A stretch of 64,000 nucleotides of DNA, from assembly GCA_949130485.1 (NCBI GenBank), contig OX422184.1, positions 6,242,655 through 6,306,654 on the forward strand. The letters are read 5' to 3'. The notes under the pieces are model-generated. The model was not told where the DNA came from. It did no database searches and was given only the letters and a program-made list of their open reading frames with translations. Source of the stretch: Agelas oroides. Lineage: Eukaryota > Porifera > Demospongiae > Agelasida > Agelasidae. The position numbers were made by a program, and so were the translations under genes. How positions within the stretch are numbered: the first letter of the stretch is position 1; the number at the start of each line of letters is the position of its first letter. This document shows positions 12,601 to 24,400 of this stretch, one piece after another.

Positions 12601-15600
12601 AGGGATGATAGTAGTGTGTGAAAGCACGCTCACACACGCGTAAAGCGTGCGTGCCTACTAGGGGGGTCTGGGGACATGCCTCCCCCCCCCCTAGGAAAAT
12701 TTTGAAATTAGATCCTCTCAGATTGCTTCTGACGCAATCTGGGACAAACTTTCCAAACAACATTTTGATGACACATACTTATGTCCAGTAACATGTAAAA
12801 TTGAATAGCTAATATTGATGGCACCACAATAATAACCATACTCAATTTCAAGATTTCTGGGGGGTGGGGGGGGGGGGGGGGGGGGAATTCCAGCCCCCCC
12901 TCCCCCCCCCTGTATGAAACCCTGCTATCTATGCAAATCAGGCCGCTGGCAAGTGTACATGTACTTTTCAAGATTGCAATAGAATCATACGCTGCCCCAT
13001 GTTCAACTTCCAGCTCATACATAGTGTGTTTGCAATTAAAGTGTGCAAAGTTAGCTTCTGGTGGGTGTAATGAATATGGTTAATAATAGCCATGTAAGTC
13101 TCTAATAAACCGCTACCTTTAGAGAAAACTTGCAAAATGCACTTATGTACTCTTTTTATGTACTCAATGTGCATATACATGTACGCATCATTGGTTGGTA
13201 AAGGGTAACCACAAATGCTTTGGGAAAGAGGCTACAAATGCTGCCCCATACTAGTTAAACATGTACCTTGCACTCTTCATAGATGTACGCCAGTGCACTG
13301 GCTGCACCCTTCTTTGAGAGGACTTTACACAGGAAGTACAATCCAGCTTTCTCATCCTTTTCAGGGTCACCTGTACAAGTGGTAGTAAAGTAATCCAAAA
13401 GTACCATGCATAACAAAAATGAGTAAATATCATGCTAATCAAAGCCCAAAGGCACATGGTGCAAGTGCTATTCATTGTTAGTAAGAGTAGTTTCGCTCAC
13501 GAGAGTGCATTGGAGTGTTACTTCTAATATGCACACAGTAATACGCAACAGAGTAATGTTTGATTTCTACCCAGGACTGCCATGCCACATATTATATTGC
13601 ATCCTTTTACTTGCATCTTGGTGTAATAATAATAATTGGAATAATAGTCAATTTCTACATGGGACTACCACGTATAGGTGCACTAAGCATATACCTCACG
13701 AACGCTATATACAAACAGTGCTTACAGTGAGACAGATGTTATTAATAATGTCCAGGATTGCCATACAAAATTCTGGAATATCCTCAAGTTGCCCCTTTAT
13801 ATACACAGATGATTCTTATTTTAACCTTAACCCTTTGGACACGATAGGCGTATAAATACACCCACTTTTTACTTCCTGTGAGCACGAACGGTGTATATAT
13901 GTCTACGTTACGCTTGAGTGTCTACCACGCTAAGTATCAAAGCCTAGCGAGTCTTCGGGGTAAATCCCTACCTACTTGTAGTAATAAGTATAGGCCACAC
14001 TTTTCCACCTACATCACTACTCAGGAAAAGCAGGAAGGGTACTAGTTTGTGAGTGATCGTGAATTTGGGCAAGGGCTGCCAAACACGAAGGTTTCTCTTG
14101 AACACAGGAAGCAAACGGCCTTCAGTTTTCACTTAAGGCAGGAGTGTTATCTTCAAATAACTTTGAAATTGGCTGAGTCTGTCAGAGCTGTAAGTAGCAA
14201 ATGAAAAAATGGGCACAGCTTTGAATTGCTGGTAAGCTAGAAGTATAGCTGCAGAAAATGGCTTCAAACAAGTAGCTTACCAAGCAGTGATTAGCTATTA
14301 AGATAAACTAGTCCAGCCTAGTTACGCACATCTACACAAATCAGGCCAAGCACTGCCCTAAGCAACGCTTGTCACTCTGACCTCCAAACTAGACTGATAA
14401 TGAACAGCTTCTGGTTGGTAAACGGTGACATATAAACTACTTCAGCGTCCAAAGGGTTAACACAAAGGAGGCAATCTTTAACATGTGCAACAAGGATACC
14501 TTCAAACATCTTCTGGGCACTGTCATAGATGTTCTCATGCAGGTGGCTGCCATACTCCAGCAGAGTGGGGACCCAAATTTCTTTCCAGCTCTGAAGAGCT
14601 TGCTTAAATGAATCCCGCTTGGACAAAACAAGGTCCATTTCCTGCTCAATCTGCAGGGATAGCAGAATCAATGCTAGAGTGATTGTAGAACACCTACCCC
14701 ACACACACTGTATAGAGAGACTGCTTCTCATAAGTCTAAAAATGAAATGAGTGGAAGGGTACTGGTGCATACATAATCTGTCACCATGTGATTACGTGTC
14801 ACTAAACTGAAGAACAGCAAGGAGATAAACTCTAGGCTTAAAATGTATCGCAGCTAATGTTTCCATACTACTGTACTGTATGACATATTTCATTAGCAGT
14901 TCACACTTATAAGCACCCATTTCAGTAGTCTCGGAGCCAGACCCTCGCATGCGGAGGAGGGTCTGGTAAACTTGCATACATAAACTCTTTATGGGATATG
15001 GCCTCCTTACAGGCTTCCTATGCAATAATTGAAGGTGTTGATTGGGTGCAAATATGCATGTGCTCAATTAGCTACTGTAGACTGTCGCTGCCAGTGAAGA
15101 TACTAGTAACGAAGCGACCGTTTGATAGTACCTTGGAGAGCGCCACTGCTACTTTTGGCAGGCAATTTAAACAGCGAATAGCAGGGCAGCCCAGAACTGT
15201 GGTGTTGGCTAACGAAATTTACGTGACTTGTGTCCATTGCCGTGAATGCCTCAGCTACATCAAGCACGAGCGCCTCCAGAGGGCTTACAATAACTACGAT
15301 GGACTTACGTCTGCCTCCGTGACTTCAATGCGCCAAAATTTGCCGATGAACGTAGCTAGCCTATACCATAGCAGAGGGACTTTCACAGTTCCACTGCTTG
15401 GGTAGTGAAACCGAAGACTTCTATCCCTTTCATAACAGCTTTCCAGCTGCTCAAGATTCGCTGGAGAATATCTAAGCTTGTTGAACGATGGTCGCTTCGA
15501 TTCTTGTATCAATCGCTGGTTCGTCATTCAAATTCGCCATGTTGTTATTACATGAACACATGCCTTCATGGGTAGAAATGTAATTACACAGTCATCAACC

Positions 15601-18600
15601 AATCAGATTCATCCCGCCGAAATTCCGCGGACTTCAAATCTGTATGTATGCAAGTTTACCAGACCCTCCTCCTCCTCCGCGTGCGAGGGTCTGGTTCCGA
15701 GACTACCATTTCAGCTGCTAATTTTGAAAATAGGCTTATCATTTCAAGTCTACCTGTATAGGTATACTTACAACATAGCCTTTTGTGAGTTCAGGATACT
15801 CTTTGAGCAGCTCTGAAGCTGTGACGGACTCAGGATCTGCCAGTACCGACTCCCTTCGAGTCAAAAATGTTTCCCTGGCAAGTGCTAGCACCACCTCTTT
15901 TTTGGGTCTGGCTTCCATCAACTCTTTGTGAAGCTTCTGCACGTTTCTAGCAGCAGCCACATCATCATCATCTGTCTCCCTCAGTGGGGGATAGCGTATC
16001 AGAAGAGCATCGTGTTTGGGACGTCCTCGTTTCGCCTTGGGTGTCTCCAATTCCCCAGAGAGATGTCTCTTCTTACTGCCACTGTTGACGTTGTGTATGC
16101 GCTCTAGGATTTTTTTCTCCCAAGAGCCCTGGAATAAAGGTGGGAGGATGACCACCATTAGCTAAGTGAAAATGAAAAACATAAATAAGTAACTTACATA
16201 GCCAGACACATTTTGTCCCACATCCTTCAGGAAAGGATACTTTTTAACAAGCAGTCGTGCAGCCTGCTCAATGAAAGTTTTGTTCGGCTTTTGTTGAAAG
16301 GAAAACATTGAGACCACCAGGTCCCTAACAATTTCGTTCCGAATCTTTGGAGTAAGTTGCATCTTCCTTTCCTCATCAGTTGGTTGTTGAATACACGCCA
16401 TGATTGAGGGTCTCCATGTATCAGGAATCATAAATTTATGATGCAAGGCAGATGCCGAGGACGCAACTGAGACTCCATCATCAGATTCAGATGGTGAAAA
16501 TGGTTTTGCAGGGGGTGAGAAGGGACTAACTGGACTGAGTGGGGATGATGGTGGTTGAAAATGAGCATTTTCTTGCAGGTTGTCAGGCAGTACAGCATCA
16601 GATGAAGTAAGCTGAACATGAAGAGCAAATAACACCAAATGAAATTGCCAAGAATAAGAAATCAAGTCACAAGAAGAGGAAGGGCTGCACAACTTGCCCA
16701 GACTCACTCTCTTGGAGACTACTGTATACTTAGATATCATCCACTGTAATTAATATGTAAGGGTCAAGGGACAGTCAATGGCTCAAAATTTCTCACCATA
16801 TCAGCTATTAGCTATCATTGTACCCATCTGTGAGATTCATACACCTGATCAGGCTTTCACAAGTTACAGAGCCTTTTGATTTGTATGGCCTCCACAGTAC
16901 ATGTACCAGTGAATATACTTATTGTGGGGCAAACCTGAGCAGGCATGTTTGTTGCAGAGTAGCACAGCTTCAAGAAGTCATATAAAGGAAAGGCACTCAA
17001 GGGCTACACATGAACAACAAGTTAGGTAGCTTTAGTCTAGCCTCATTCCCAGGCTCTCCCCTCGCCCCGCCGAAAAATAAAAACGGAGGGGGAGAGCCTG
17101 GTATCGATTCACACGTGCCTCCCCATTTGTTCAGCATTTTCAGGAGGGTGATGATCTCTCAAGTTGGTTTATACGGCTCAAACTTTCTACCCAGAAGAGG
17201 TTAGAAGTTAGTAATTAGTAGGTAGCAATTAGTACTACATGAATGGTGTAATCATACAGACTGCCATAGCAGCCAAAGTGATTCACAAGGACAGCCCTTG
17301 TTTGTATGGAACGAAACTCGCTCAGTGGATACTGCAGGCCTGCCAACCTAGCTACTCCAAAAATCTTGAGACTGGGTTGTCTGGTGGGTGTGGCTAAGAC
17401 AGGCCTAACATGCATAGTCCATGCTTGAGGAAACTTAGAGGAAGCCGACATGCATGCTAAATAGCAATGTAGCTATTCAACTTGCACACTCAGACCTGAA
17501 GCTACTGCCCTCTACAATAGGTCAGCTGCCTCTCCTAATTGTCTCTCATAACCATCTGCTGGTTGCACGAATGAAGCAGAGCAGAGGAATGTCGCATAAG
17601 GTCATGCACATGCACATGCAGTCTATAACACTGCAAAATAACCAAATAGATACAAAATTACAGACAGACAGACGAATATACATATGTACCCAAACTTTTC
17701 CACAGACTACATTAGTGTGGTGCTTGCTCAGGCTCTCCCCAACTATAGCTGTCCCACCTAGAGCTCACCAGGCAGTATCCACTGAGTGAGTTTGAAGTTG
17801 AATAAGTTCAAGCAAGCAAGCAAACAAGCATGCACATGTGCGCAATGCAGTCCTACTAGGGTAAGGCTTGCTCAGGCTTGCCAAAAGGCTGGTTTCCTGG
17901 AACCTCTGAACTTCTTTTACTTCCTGTCATTAACACTTAGAGTGTGAAGCACCAATATATGCATGGGCTGTAATCATGTATTGCAATGCGCCTACATGTA
18001 TATATTGGCATGGCTACCTGTTAGACTTCAGGGGTAAAACTCTATTATCACTTCGCTTCCTAATGAGACTCAGGGGTAAGTACCTACCTATTGAGTTTAA
18101 GACACACTTTTACACTTACATCACCATTCACAAAAGGCCAGAAAGGGTGGTACTATAGTTTGGACTGATCATGAGGGCTGCCAAACACGAAGCTTTCTCT
18201 CAAACACAGGCAGCAAACGGTTTCCAGTTTTCGCTTGGGAGTTCTACCTTCCACAGTCTACACGCAGACCTCGAAATTTATTTTACCCGCGTAACCACGT
18301 GATGTCATCAAATCTGGGATGAATAAGTAGTGAGCTCAACGCACGGTCAACTGTCAAGCATATATCTCTCAGTAGCAAATCTGGATCAAGATGATACTTA
18401 CACAGCAGTGTAAGACCTGTCTATTGTAGGTTCATAATGCCGTCATGCCTGCTGGCTGCTTCATGTGGTGGTAGAGATCAAGCTAAAATTTGTGCCATCT
18501 TCGATTTGTGGTACAATTAAATAGGGGCAAAGTGGAGCTACAAAACAAGCTTCACAGCGCGCATACATTACAGTCGGCAGCATAACATACTCGAGCTAGA

Positions 18601-20933
18601 AGCCAAAAGCTCTAGTTCTACAGGAAATATGAAGTGTACAGTATTGAAAAAAAATGGCCTCATGAGGCTCAAACATACACACGGTATAGAATACGCTACT
18701 GAAATGTAACGAACGCTACAAAGCCTTCCTGGCTCTTGGCTATAACCTACAAAAAGTGCCATCTCCATAGCTATTGTACTCTCCGAGATAGAGCGCTTTT
18801 GTAAGTGACCTTCCAACTGTGAGCGATTTTCAATTTTGGTACAAATAGGGGCAGACCGTCGAAGGACTCCGTAAATTTCTGGAAAGTCCCGGGAAGTTCG
18901 CGGGACTCGCAACGCAACTGAATAACAGCTGCATTGTAACTGTTGCAATAATAGCTTACACAAGCTGTACTTTTAGTTATCTGCTTGTAATTGCTAATGT
19001 GATTTTGTAGGTAGAATAATCTGTACTGGAAGGCCTAGGTCTGCGTGTAGACTGTCAAATAACTTGGAAACTGGATGAGTTCATTGAAGTTGTAAGTATC
19101 AAGTGGGAAAATTGGCACTGTTTCATATTTCAAGTAATATTATCGTAGAGAATGGCTTGAAATGGTTACTTGCTATGTAGATAAACTAGTGCAGCCTAGG
19201 TATACACTATGTGTGCAAATCAAGCCACTAGCACTGCCCAGAAGCTTGCTAGCACATTTGTCACTCAAATTAATATCTGCTACTAGGCGTTAGCTTAATA
19301 ATTTCATTCTGCAGAGGGACATACCTGCAAATAAATTAATGATTACACAGACTGACATAGGATTTTGCAGAATCTCACATGAGCACACAGCATTGGTTAA
19401 TCAAATGACTGTGAACAAGGTGCTACTTCCTGGATGCACATAATTACAATGTATATTTGCTGTGAACAAGGTGCAACTTCCTGCATGCACATAATTACAA
19501 TGTATTTGCTGTGAACAAGGTGCTACTTCCTGCATGCACATAACTAGTTGATGATTCATCATCATGGGGCGAGCCTGAGCAAGCAGCACATGGCTGATGT
19601 TCTATTTCGTCATGGCACACAGCAGGATTGTCACTGTCTGTTTGCGGTTATAAGCCAAACTTGATAATGCATAATAGCTAGTCCTCACCAAAGTAGTCTT
19701 GTTCCCAGACCGCATTTTTCGCACCCGCCGCAAAATTAGTCTGGGCACAAGACTACACCAAAGGTAGGTATCACAAATTGCATGCAGTGACATCTCTCTA
19801 GCCAAGGCAGCTACTATGGCTACTTGTGAATAGACTAAGCTTTACACTGAATCATGACCTGAATCTCTGGCGTTATGAGTGCCATTTATGCACAGTCTTT
19901 ACCTGAAGCAATCTGAACCCAGCGTGTATAATTTGTATGGTCTGTGAGCAGCTTGCAGTTGATGGTCGGTCCGTAGCTGTCATGACAAACAAGAAGTAAG
20001 TTGCCATGTGTGCTTCAACTTGAGCCGTCTTTGTTCTGGTTGCCGACCCTGCACTCTGGCAGCCCTGCATTGCCCTTCACCTACTGAGGCTAACCTACTA
20101 AGTGCACGAGGACGTTCAATTTTCAGGAAATATTTAAGCGCGCTTTTAAAATTTACCGTATATGGCCGCAAGCAAACCAACAGACATATACGCGCGTTTT
20201 GCAATGCAGTCACGCTAGTGTGGGGCTCGCTCAGGCTCGCCCCAATTTACAGTACATAACCATAGCCTTAACAGTGCAGCAGTTGACTTCCATATAAGGA
20301 ATGCAAGACAGTTTATCCGGTTTTATTCTGTAAAACCTGTACCTGCCCAGCTAGCTGGCTCTCTGGAAAAGCAGACAGCTTCCCACCCACATCCCCTCCC
20401 CCCAAAAATAAAAATTAAGCAATGAACACAACTGGAAAAAAGGGTTTAATTGGTTATATTTGATAGTGTCTTTTGCCCAACACAGAACCTTGACTCTTCC
20501 ATAATTTCTCCAGAGCACATTCTTAGCTGTCCAGCAGTCAGTCTTTCCATACTGTTCACTTCAAATTATCATCCCTAGACTGAAACTGTAACATAGAAAA
20601 GTCTGGCAAACTTACTTTGCGTTGAAGTTTCAAGATCTTCTTCACATGACCGAGCTTTGAGATGAGGCCTTTCAACTCGCTTTCTGTCAACTCAAGGAAA
20701 GATTCGGCATCAATATCTTCTCCTTAAGAAAGAGAAGTCAGAGAGTAATTTAACTAGCTCACCATACGTTTGCATTAATTAAAGCACTGTCAGAACTTAC
20801 TTTCAAGGACGTCGCAAACTTCTCGAGGTATTCCACTGTTAATCAAAAATGCAGACAGGTCGGTGGAATCCATCGTAGGGTCGAAAGGTACGGATGAGGA
20901 TTCCCCAACAACGTCGGCCAAAGGCTGCTGCAT
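9653..20933 (-). CDS. SAMD3-like protein with SAM domain and AT-hook, seven exons
   Basis: Exons on the minus strand: 20933-20801, 20722-20616, 16611-16198, 16128-15772, 14650-14500, 13370-13267 and 9982-9653. All introns are GT-AG, phases match, and the total is 1596 nt (531 residues). Residues about 22-80 form a SAM domain (INSGIPREVCDVLE, then LTESELKGLISKLG), usually a self-association module. A Ser/Pro-rich linker follows (about 95-130). Then comes the block I recognise from animal SAMD3-like proteins: WRPSIMACIQ, RNEIVRDLVVSMFSF, LLVKKYPFLKDVGQNVSGY. Residues 251-256 (KRGRPK) are an AT-hook core in a basic stretch. The last exon has a hydrophobic segment (ALMLCFALFYVLNLEY) in the position usual for the family. 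The biochemical role is unknown. It lies head to head with the transposase inside the same transposon, so an accessory transposition role like TNPA is my inference. The donors of exons 5 and 6 are weak, and an extra exon in the 4-kb second intron cannot be excluded. Confidence 0.75.
10099..10714. mobile_element. Possible TTAA-type MITE
   Basis: The left end is TTAACCCTATATACCCCCG. The inverted right end is CTAACCCTTTAACCCCGATA. The interior is non-coding and has two GGGCGCATAC-like words near 10620-10690. It resembles the TTAA-flanked elements elsewhere in the window, but the right flank is TTAG, so the call is weak. It lies in the last intron of the SAMD3-like gene. Confidence 0.35.
11621..11874 (+). 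repeat. 127-bp tandem duplication
   Basis: 11621-11747 and 11748-11874 are near-identical. The unit includes CCTAGGAAGCTACTATGG and AAGCTAATAAGCTT. It lies in the last intron of the SAMD3-like gene. No function is seen. Confidence 0.85.
11980..12208. mobile_element. Foldback MITE with 93-bp arms
   Basis: Arms 11980-12072 and 12116-12208 are inverted copies with few mismatches, separated by 43 bp. The outer end reads GTAGAAATCGAACATTATTC. A fragment of the same end recurs at about 13535-13575 (minus orientation), so it is a dispersed family. The open stretch across it reflects the inverted repeat and is not a gene. Confidence 0.75.
12552..12924. mobile_element. hAT-like MITE with poly-G/poly-C interior
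   Basis: The inverted ends CAGGGTTTCATACAGG are perfect for 16 bases and are flanked by CTATC on both sides (12547-12551, 12925-12929). The interior has long G and C runs near 12575, 12680 and 12858-12910. CAGGG ends suggest the hAT superfamily. The expected 8-bp duplication is not clean; only 5 bp match. Confidence 0.65.
13831..14456. mobile_element. piggyBac-like MITE, 626 bp
   Basis: TTAA lies on both sides (13827-13830 and 14457-14460), with inverted ends CCCTTTGGACRC. TTAA targets and CCC ends are typical of piggyBac-type elements. Related sequence lies at 12340-12545, 18140-19290 (interrupted) and 48577-49137 (inverted). It sits in the intron just downstream of the 14650-14500 exon; its right end is about 40 bp from that exon's donor site. 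Confidence 0.75.
14926..15705. mobile_element. Mutator-like non-autonomous element, 780 bp (TAGYCTCG family)
   Basis: The terminal inverted repeats are about 58 bp (14926-14983 and 15644-15705), start TAGTCTCGG and contain an inner palindrome (CCAGACCCTCGC...AGGGTCTGG). A perfect 9-bp target duplication, CCATTTCAG, flanks it (14917-14925, 15706-15714). Nine-bp duplications and long ends suggest Mutator-like elements. A plus-strand open frame of 135 codons (14998-15405) matches nothing I know, and it may be captured sequence. The element lies in an intron of the SAMD3-like gene. Confidence 0.85.
17195..17795. repeat. Old degenerate copy of the 39.4-kb foldback family
   Basis: 17195-17340 and 17745-17795 match the two arms of the foldback at 39431-39870, with shared words such as GAACGAAACTCGCTCAGTGG and GGCAGTATCCACTGAGTGAG. 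They are much more diverged. Between them lie AT-rich unique sequence and a CAAGCAAGCAAAC run. A lone left end of the TAGYCTCG family lies just before, at 17043. Confidence 0.55.
18140..19290. repeat. Interrupted copy of the 13.8-kb MITE family
   Basis: The flanks match internal parts of 13831-14456 (for example AGGGCTGCCAAACACGAAG at 18175, and AACTAGTGCAGCCTAG at 19185). About 800 bp of unrelated sequence (about 18260-19035) sits in between and may be a nested insertion. It lies in the second intron of the SAMD3-like gene. Confidence 0.5.
19411..19545. repeat. Short tandem repeat, about 47 bp x 3
   Basis: Three units of GTGAACAAGGTGCTACTTCC followed by TGCATGCACATAATTACAATG. They are non-coding and lie in the second intron of the SAMD3-like gene. 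Confidence 0.7.
19694..19755. mobile_element. Tiny self-complementary element (TAGYCTCG family), 62 bp
   Basis: It reads TAGTCTTGTTCCCAGAC to GTCTGGGCACAAGACTA and is flanked by an exact 8-bp duplication, CACCAAAG (19686-19693, 19756-19763). It is the smallest member of the family in this window. Confidence 0.75.
20123..20248 (-). repeat. Dispersed repeat family A, copy 2 (inverted)
   Basis: An inverted match to 3341-3471, with TTTACCGTA, GCAATGCAGTCACGCTAGTG and GGGGCTCGCTCAGGCTCGCC in the reverse order. It lies in intron 2 of the SAMD3-like gene, about 370 bp from exon 2. Confidence 0.65.
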
Positions 20934-21410
20934 TTTCCGTTCACTCGAGTGCGGTGGGGCTGCAACTGTATAAAGTCCTCGGCGCTCGCAGAACTCCGAC
21001 CTGCAAACGTACGGCTAGCAAGTTCAAACTCGCATCTTGACCGCGTGCTTTGACACGTGATCAGCAGTGTCGCCGGCGCGCGCGCGCAGTTTGGCCGCGA
21101 TCTGACGGGCCGGCCGCAGAGCCGCGATCTGATCGTGTAGTCCCGTGCCCAGACCCCGCCCTCTTGCAGGTTGGGGTCTGGGCACGAGACTATGGTACTA
21201 TATTATCCATGCATGGACCGCGTACCGACGTAGATAGAACCATAGATAGTATATACCTTCGGAACGGGATTGGAAACATCTCATGTGATTCCATACTGCC
21301 GTATCGTAACGGTTACGTGGGCTCCGTGTTGCGGTTGTTGTTACTAGCGGCGAAGAAGACGACGAGTCAGACGGCGGATTTTGAATGGTTCCGAAGGTCT
21401 ATGATGGAAC
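20934..21410. promoter_or_regulatory. Shared 477-bp spacer between the two transposon genes
   Basis: The SAMD3-like gene (minus) and the transposase gene (plus) start from opposite sides of this spacer, which suggests a bidirectional promoter. It has a CpG-rich core (about 21070-21135, with a CGCGCGCGC run) and a hairpin element at 21138-21192. No TATA box is evident. The regulatory role is inferred from gene layout. Confidence 0.55.
21138..21192. repeat. Hairpin of the TAGYCTCG family in the shared promoter
   Basis: TAGTCCCGTGCCCAGACCCC pairs with GGGGTCTGGGCACGAGACTA across a short loop (55 bp in all). No clear target duplication is seen. It is probably a minimal non-autonomous element that landed between the two start sites. 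Confidence 0.65.
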
Positions 21411-24400
21411 ATGGCGATGTCGAATGCGATTCAGTGTCCTTTGTGTGAGCAGTTTGCTCCGACTATCTCGCTTTACATCAGTCATCTCCGCCTTGTTCAT
21501 TCGAAAGACAGATCGTTTAGCGTCGTGTGTGGAATCGGCGGATGTAAGGAAGTGTTTGGCGCTTTTTCGGGGTTGAACACCCATGTTTACCGGCATCACA
21601 GAGCTGCTCTTGGACTTGAACATCCATTGGTTGGTACAACTTCTTCTGCGCTAGCAGCATTTGAACCTGCCAATTGTGATTTTGATGCCCTTAATGTTGG
21701 GAGTGGACCAAACACTGATTTAGACTGGAATGAGTCTAGTGTGGCAGGGCAACCTTGCTCAAAGTCCTATCCACCTGGATTTTCTGCTGCCAGGTTTATT
21801 CTTCAGTTGAGAGATGGCCGACAAGTGACTCAAGTAGCTCTTGCAGAAATCAAGGAGGGATGTAACAAACTGTGCAACGATGCAGTTAAAGAGCTCCAGA
21901 CAGATATAAAGGCCAAATTGGAGAGTGCTGGAATTGACTGTGACTCAGTTTCTGGTTTAAGTGACAGTCTGTGCAAGGAAGTTGACTTGTTTGAGAATGT
22001 TGGTTCGAATTACTTGTTTGAGAAATTCTGCATCGACCACTTTGGATATTTGGTAAGTATTAATTCTTATGACATTGTGCCTATAAGTAACAGAACCCAA
22101 GTTCTTACCTGTTTGTTTCGTTTATCAGTTACACTGATGATTGTTACATGTTTTGTTTGATACATCGTTCACTTGTGAAGAGATGATAATCTATGTACTC
22201 CTCCAGATTTATACAACTGCATGCTGTACAGCATTTGTGCTACACTATCTCATATCACAATTAGGGCATAATATAGCTGCTCTGTCCACCAATGTAATTC
22301 TGGAGATGACTTATGTAAAGCGAGATAGTTGGAGCAAACTGTTCACACAAAGGACACTGAATCGCATTCGACATCGTCCAGGTTGTGATATCATATATAG
22401 TTGCTCTAATTAAATTCACTGCATGCTGTCACAAAATTTTTGCTGTGTTACCACACCACTGCTATCATTTGCTGTAGAGACACCAACTTTCCTGGATGAC
22501 AACAGACAGGTGTTCATCTCTGGAGCAGAGTGGACTAGAGACCCTTGATTACAAATGGATTGATTAAGAATTACATTGGTGGACAGAGCAGCTATATTAA
22601 TGAAAAGAAGCTTGTGCTATGATACTAGTTATGTTGTGTGTTAAAACTAGACACCTATTTTGTTCACCCTGTTAGAGAGAAATTATGAAATAGAGTGACG
22701 ATGATGATGTGTTATGTGTGTAACTGGCTTTTGACACAGTGGAGAAGTTGTGACACAAGCATTCACTTTGAAGTGATGTATATAGGGCCAGATTCAGACT
22801 TACAGTGTTAAGTATAGCCGTATGCGCCTATACATAAACCAGGGTATGTGTTGATCAGGCATGCCACAAGTGTAAGTATTGAAAGAGGTTGGAGATGAGG
22901 CTAAGGTTGCTTGGCAACTGTGATTAGGCCTTGGTGTTGAAAGATTATCCTGTCATGCTATGCTCCAATGATCCTAACTGCTTTGATGCCTCCAAATTAT
23001 GGTCACATTATGTTTCTATTCATGTAAACATGGAAGACTATTAGCCAAGTTAGCCCTCTATAACTTGACTGCTCACACCTTCTCCACATTCTATTTATAT
23101 TCACTCACAGGAACCTGAAGAGATGGCATTTGGGGAAATGTACTATGGCTACAGGTTTACAGGGGCAAAACGCCAGAAGGTTACTTGTACCGACCACTTC
23201 TATTACATTTCATTACTTCAAACACTACAGACTCTACTTAAGCAGGAAGACATTTTGTCTGAGGTTCTTAATCCTCACCAAAGGCAAGATAACATTTTAG
23301 GTGATTATTGTGATGGTAAGCAATTTCGAACACACCCACTGTTTAGTTGTGACCCCCATGCGTTACAAATCATTGCGTATTACGATGAGCTAGAAGTTGC
23401 AAACCCACTTGGCTCATACGTCAAAGTGCATAAGCTTGGTGTACTGTCATTTTTTCTTGGCAATATCCGCCCCCAGTTTCGTTCTTCTCTGAAAGCTTAC
23501 AATGTGTTGGCTATCGCAAAGCACCAAGATGTGGTGACTTACGGCATTAACAAGTTGTTAACTCCTTTTGTGGAAGAGTTGAAAACTTTGTATTTGGAAG
23601 GTGTCAGCATTTCTGTGAATGCAAACAAGAAAACTCTTCACGGTGCATTACTTGCCTTCTTGGCCGACAATCTTGCAGCTCACTTTGTCGGTGGCTTTAA
23701 GGGAAGCATGTCCTTTGCCTTGCGCATTTGTCGAAGTTGCATGGTAACCCCTGAAACCATGCAAGAAGCAAGCTATTACCAGGAATCCAACTGTCAGTTG
23801 AGAGATCCAGAGACCCATTTTGAACAGTGCTCTAAGTTAACTGGCCCTCTCAAGGACCATTATTCCACAAATTATGGGATAAATCATTTATCTGTTTTGG
23901 AAGAAGTCCCAGGATTTTCTGTTGTCACATCAATGCCTCATGACATCATGCACGACCTTTTTGAAGGTATTGTTCCTCTTGAACTAAAGCTCTTGCTTTC
24001 ACATTGCATCTCTTGTAAGTATTTCACACTTCAAGAACTCAACGTTCGGATATCAGCTTTTGACTTTCCTGAAAATATGCCAACAAGTATTTCAGACATT
24101 TCTCATATAAGGCAGTCAGCTTCACAAATGATGACATTGACAAGGTTCTTGCCATTAATTATTGGGGATAAAATTCCATTGGAAGATGATCATTGGGTCT
24201 CATTCTTGTTGCTTCTAAAAATTTGTGGGCTCTCATTGTCCCCAAGTTTCACACCTGATAATGTGGCATATCTTTCTGTTCTAATTGAAGAAAAGCTCTC
24301 TCTCTTCCATCAGCTTCATCCTGGTGTACGGTTAATTCCAAAGCAACATTATACAGTTCATTATCCCTCTCAGATAGAAAACTTTGGACCACTACTGCAC

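Noticed and set aside
21050..21448. 132-codon plus-strand frame upstream of the transposase start
   Set aside because: It runs through the CpG-rich spacer and a hairpin element and is in another frame from the transposase. No domain was seen.
22141..22413. Open frame in the transposase intron
   Set aside because: It reads the antisense exon copy in the 22270-22598 insert and is not a gene.
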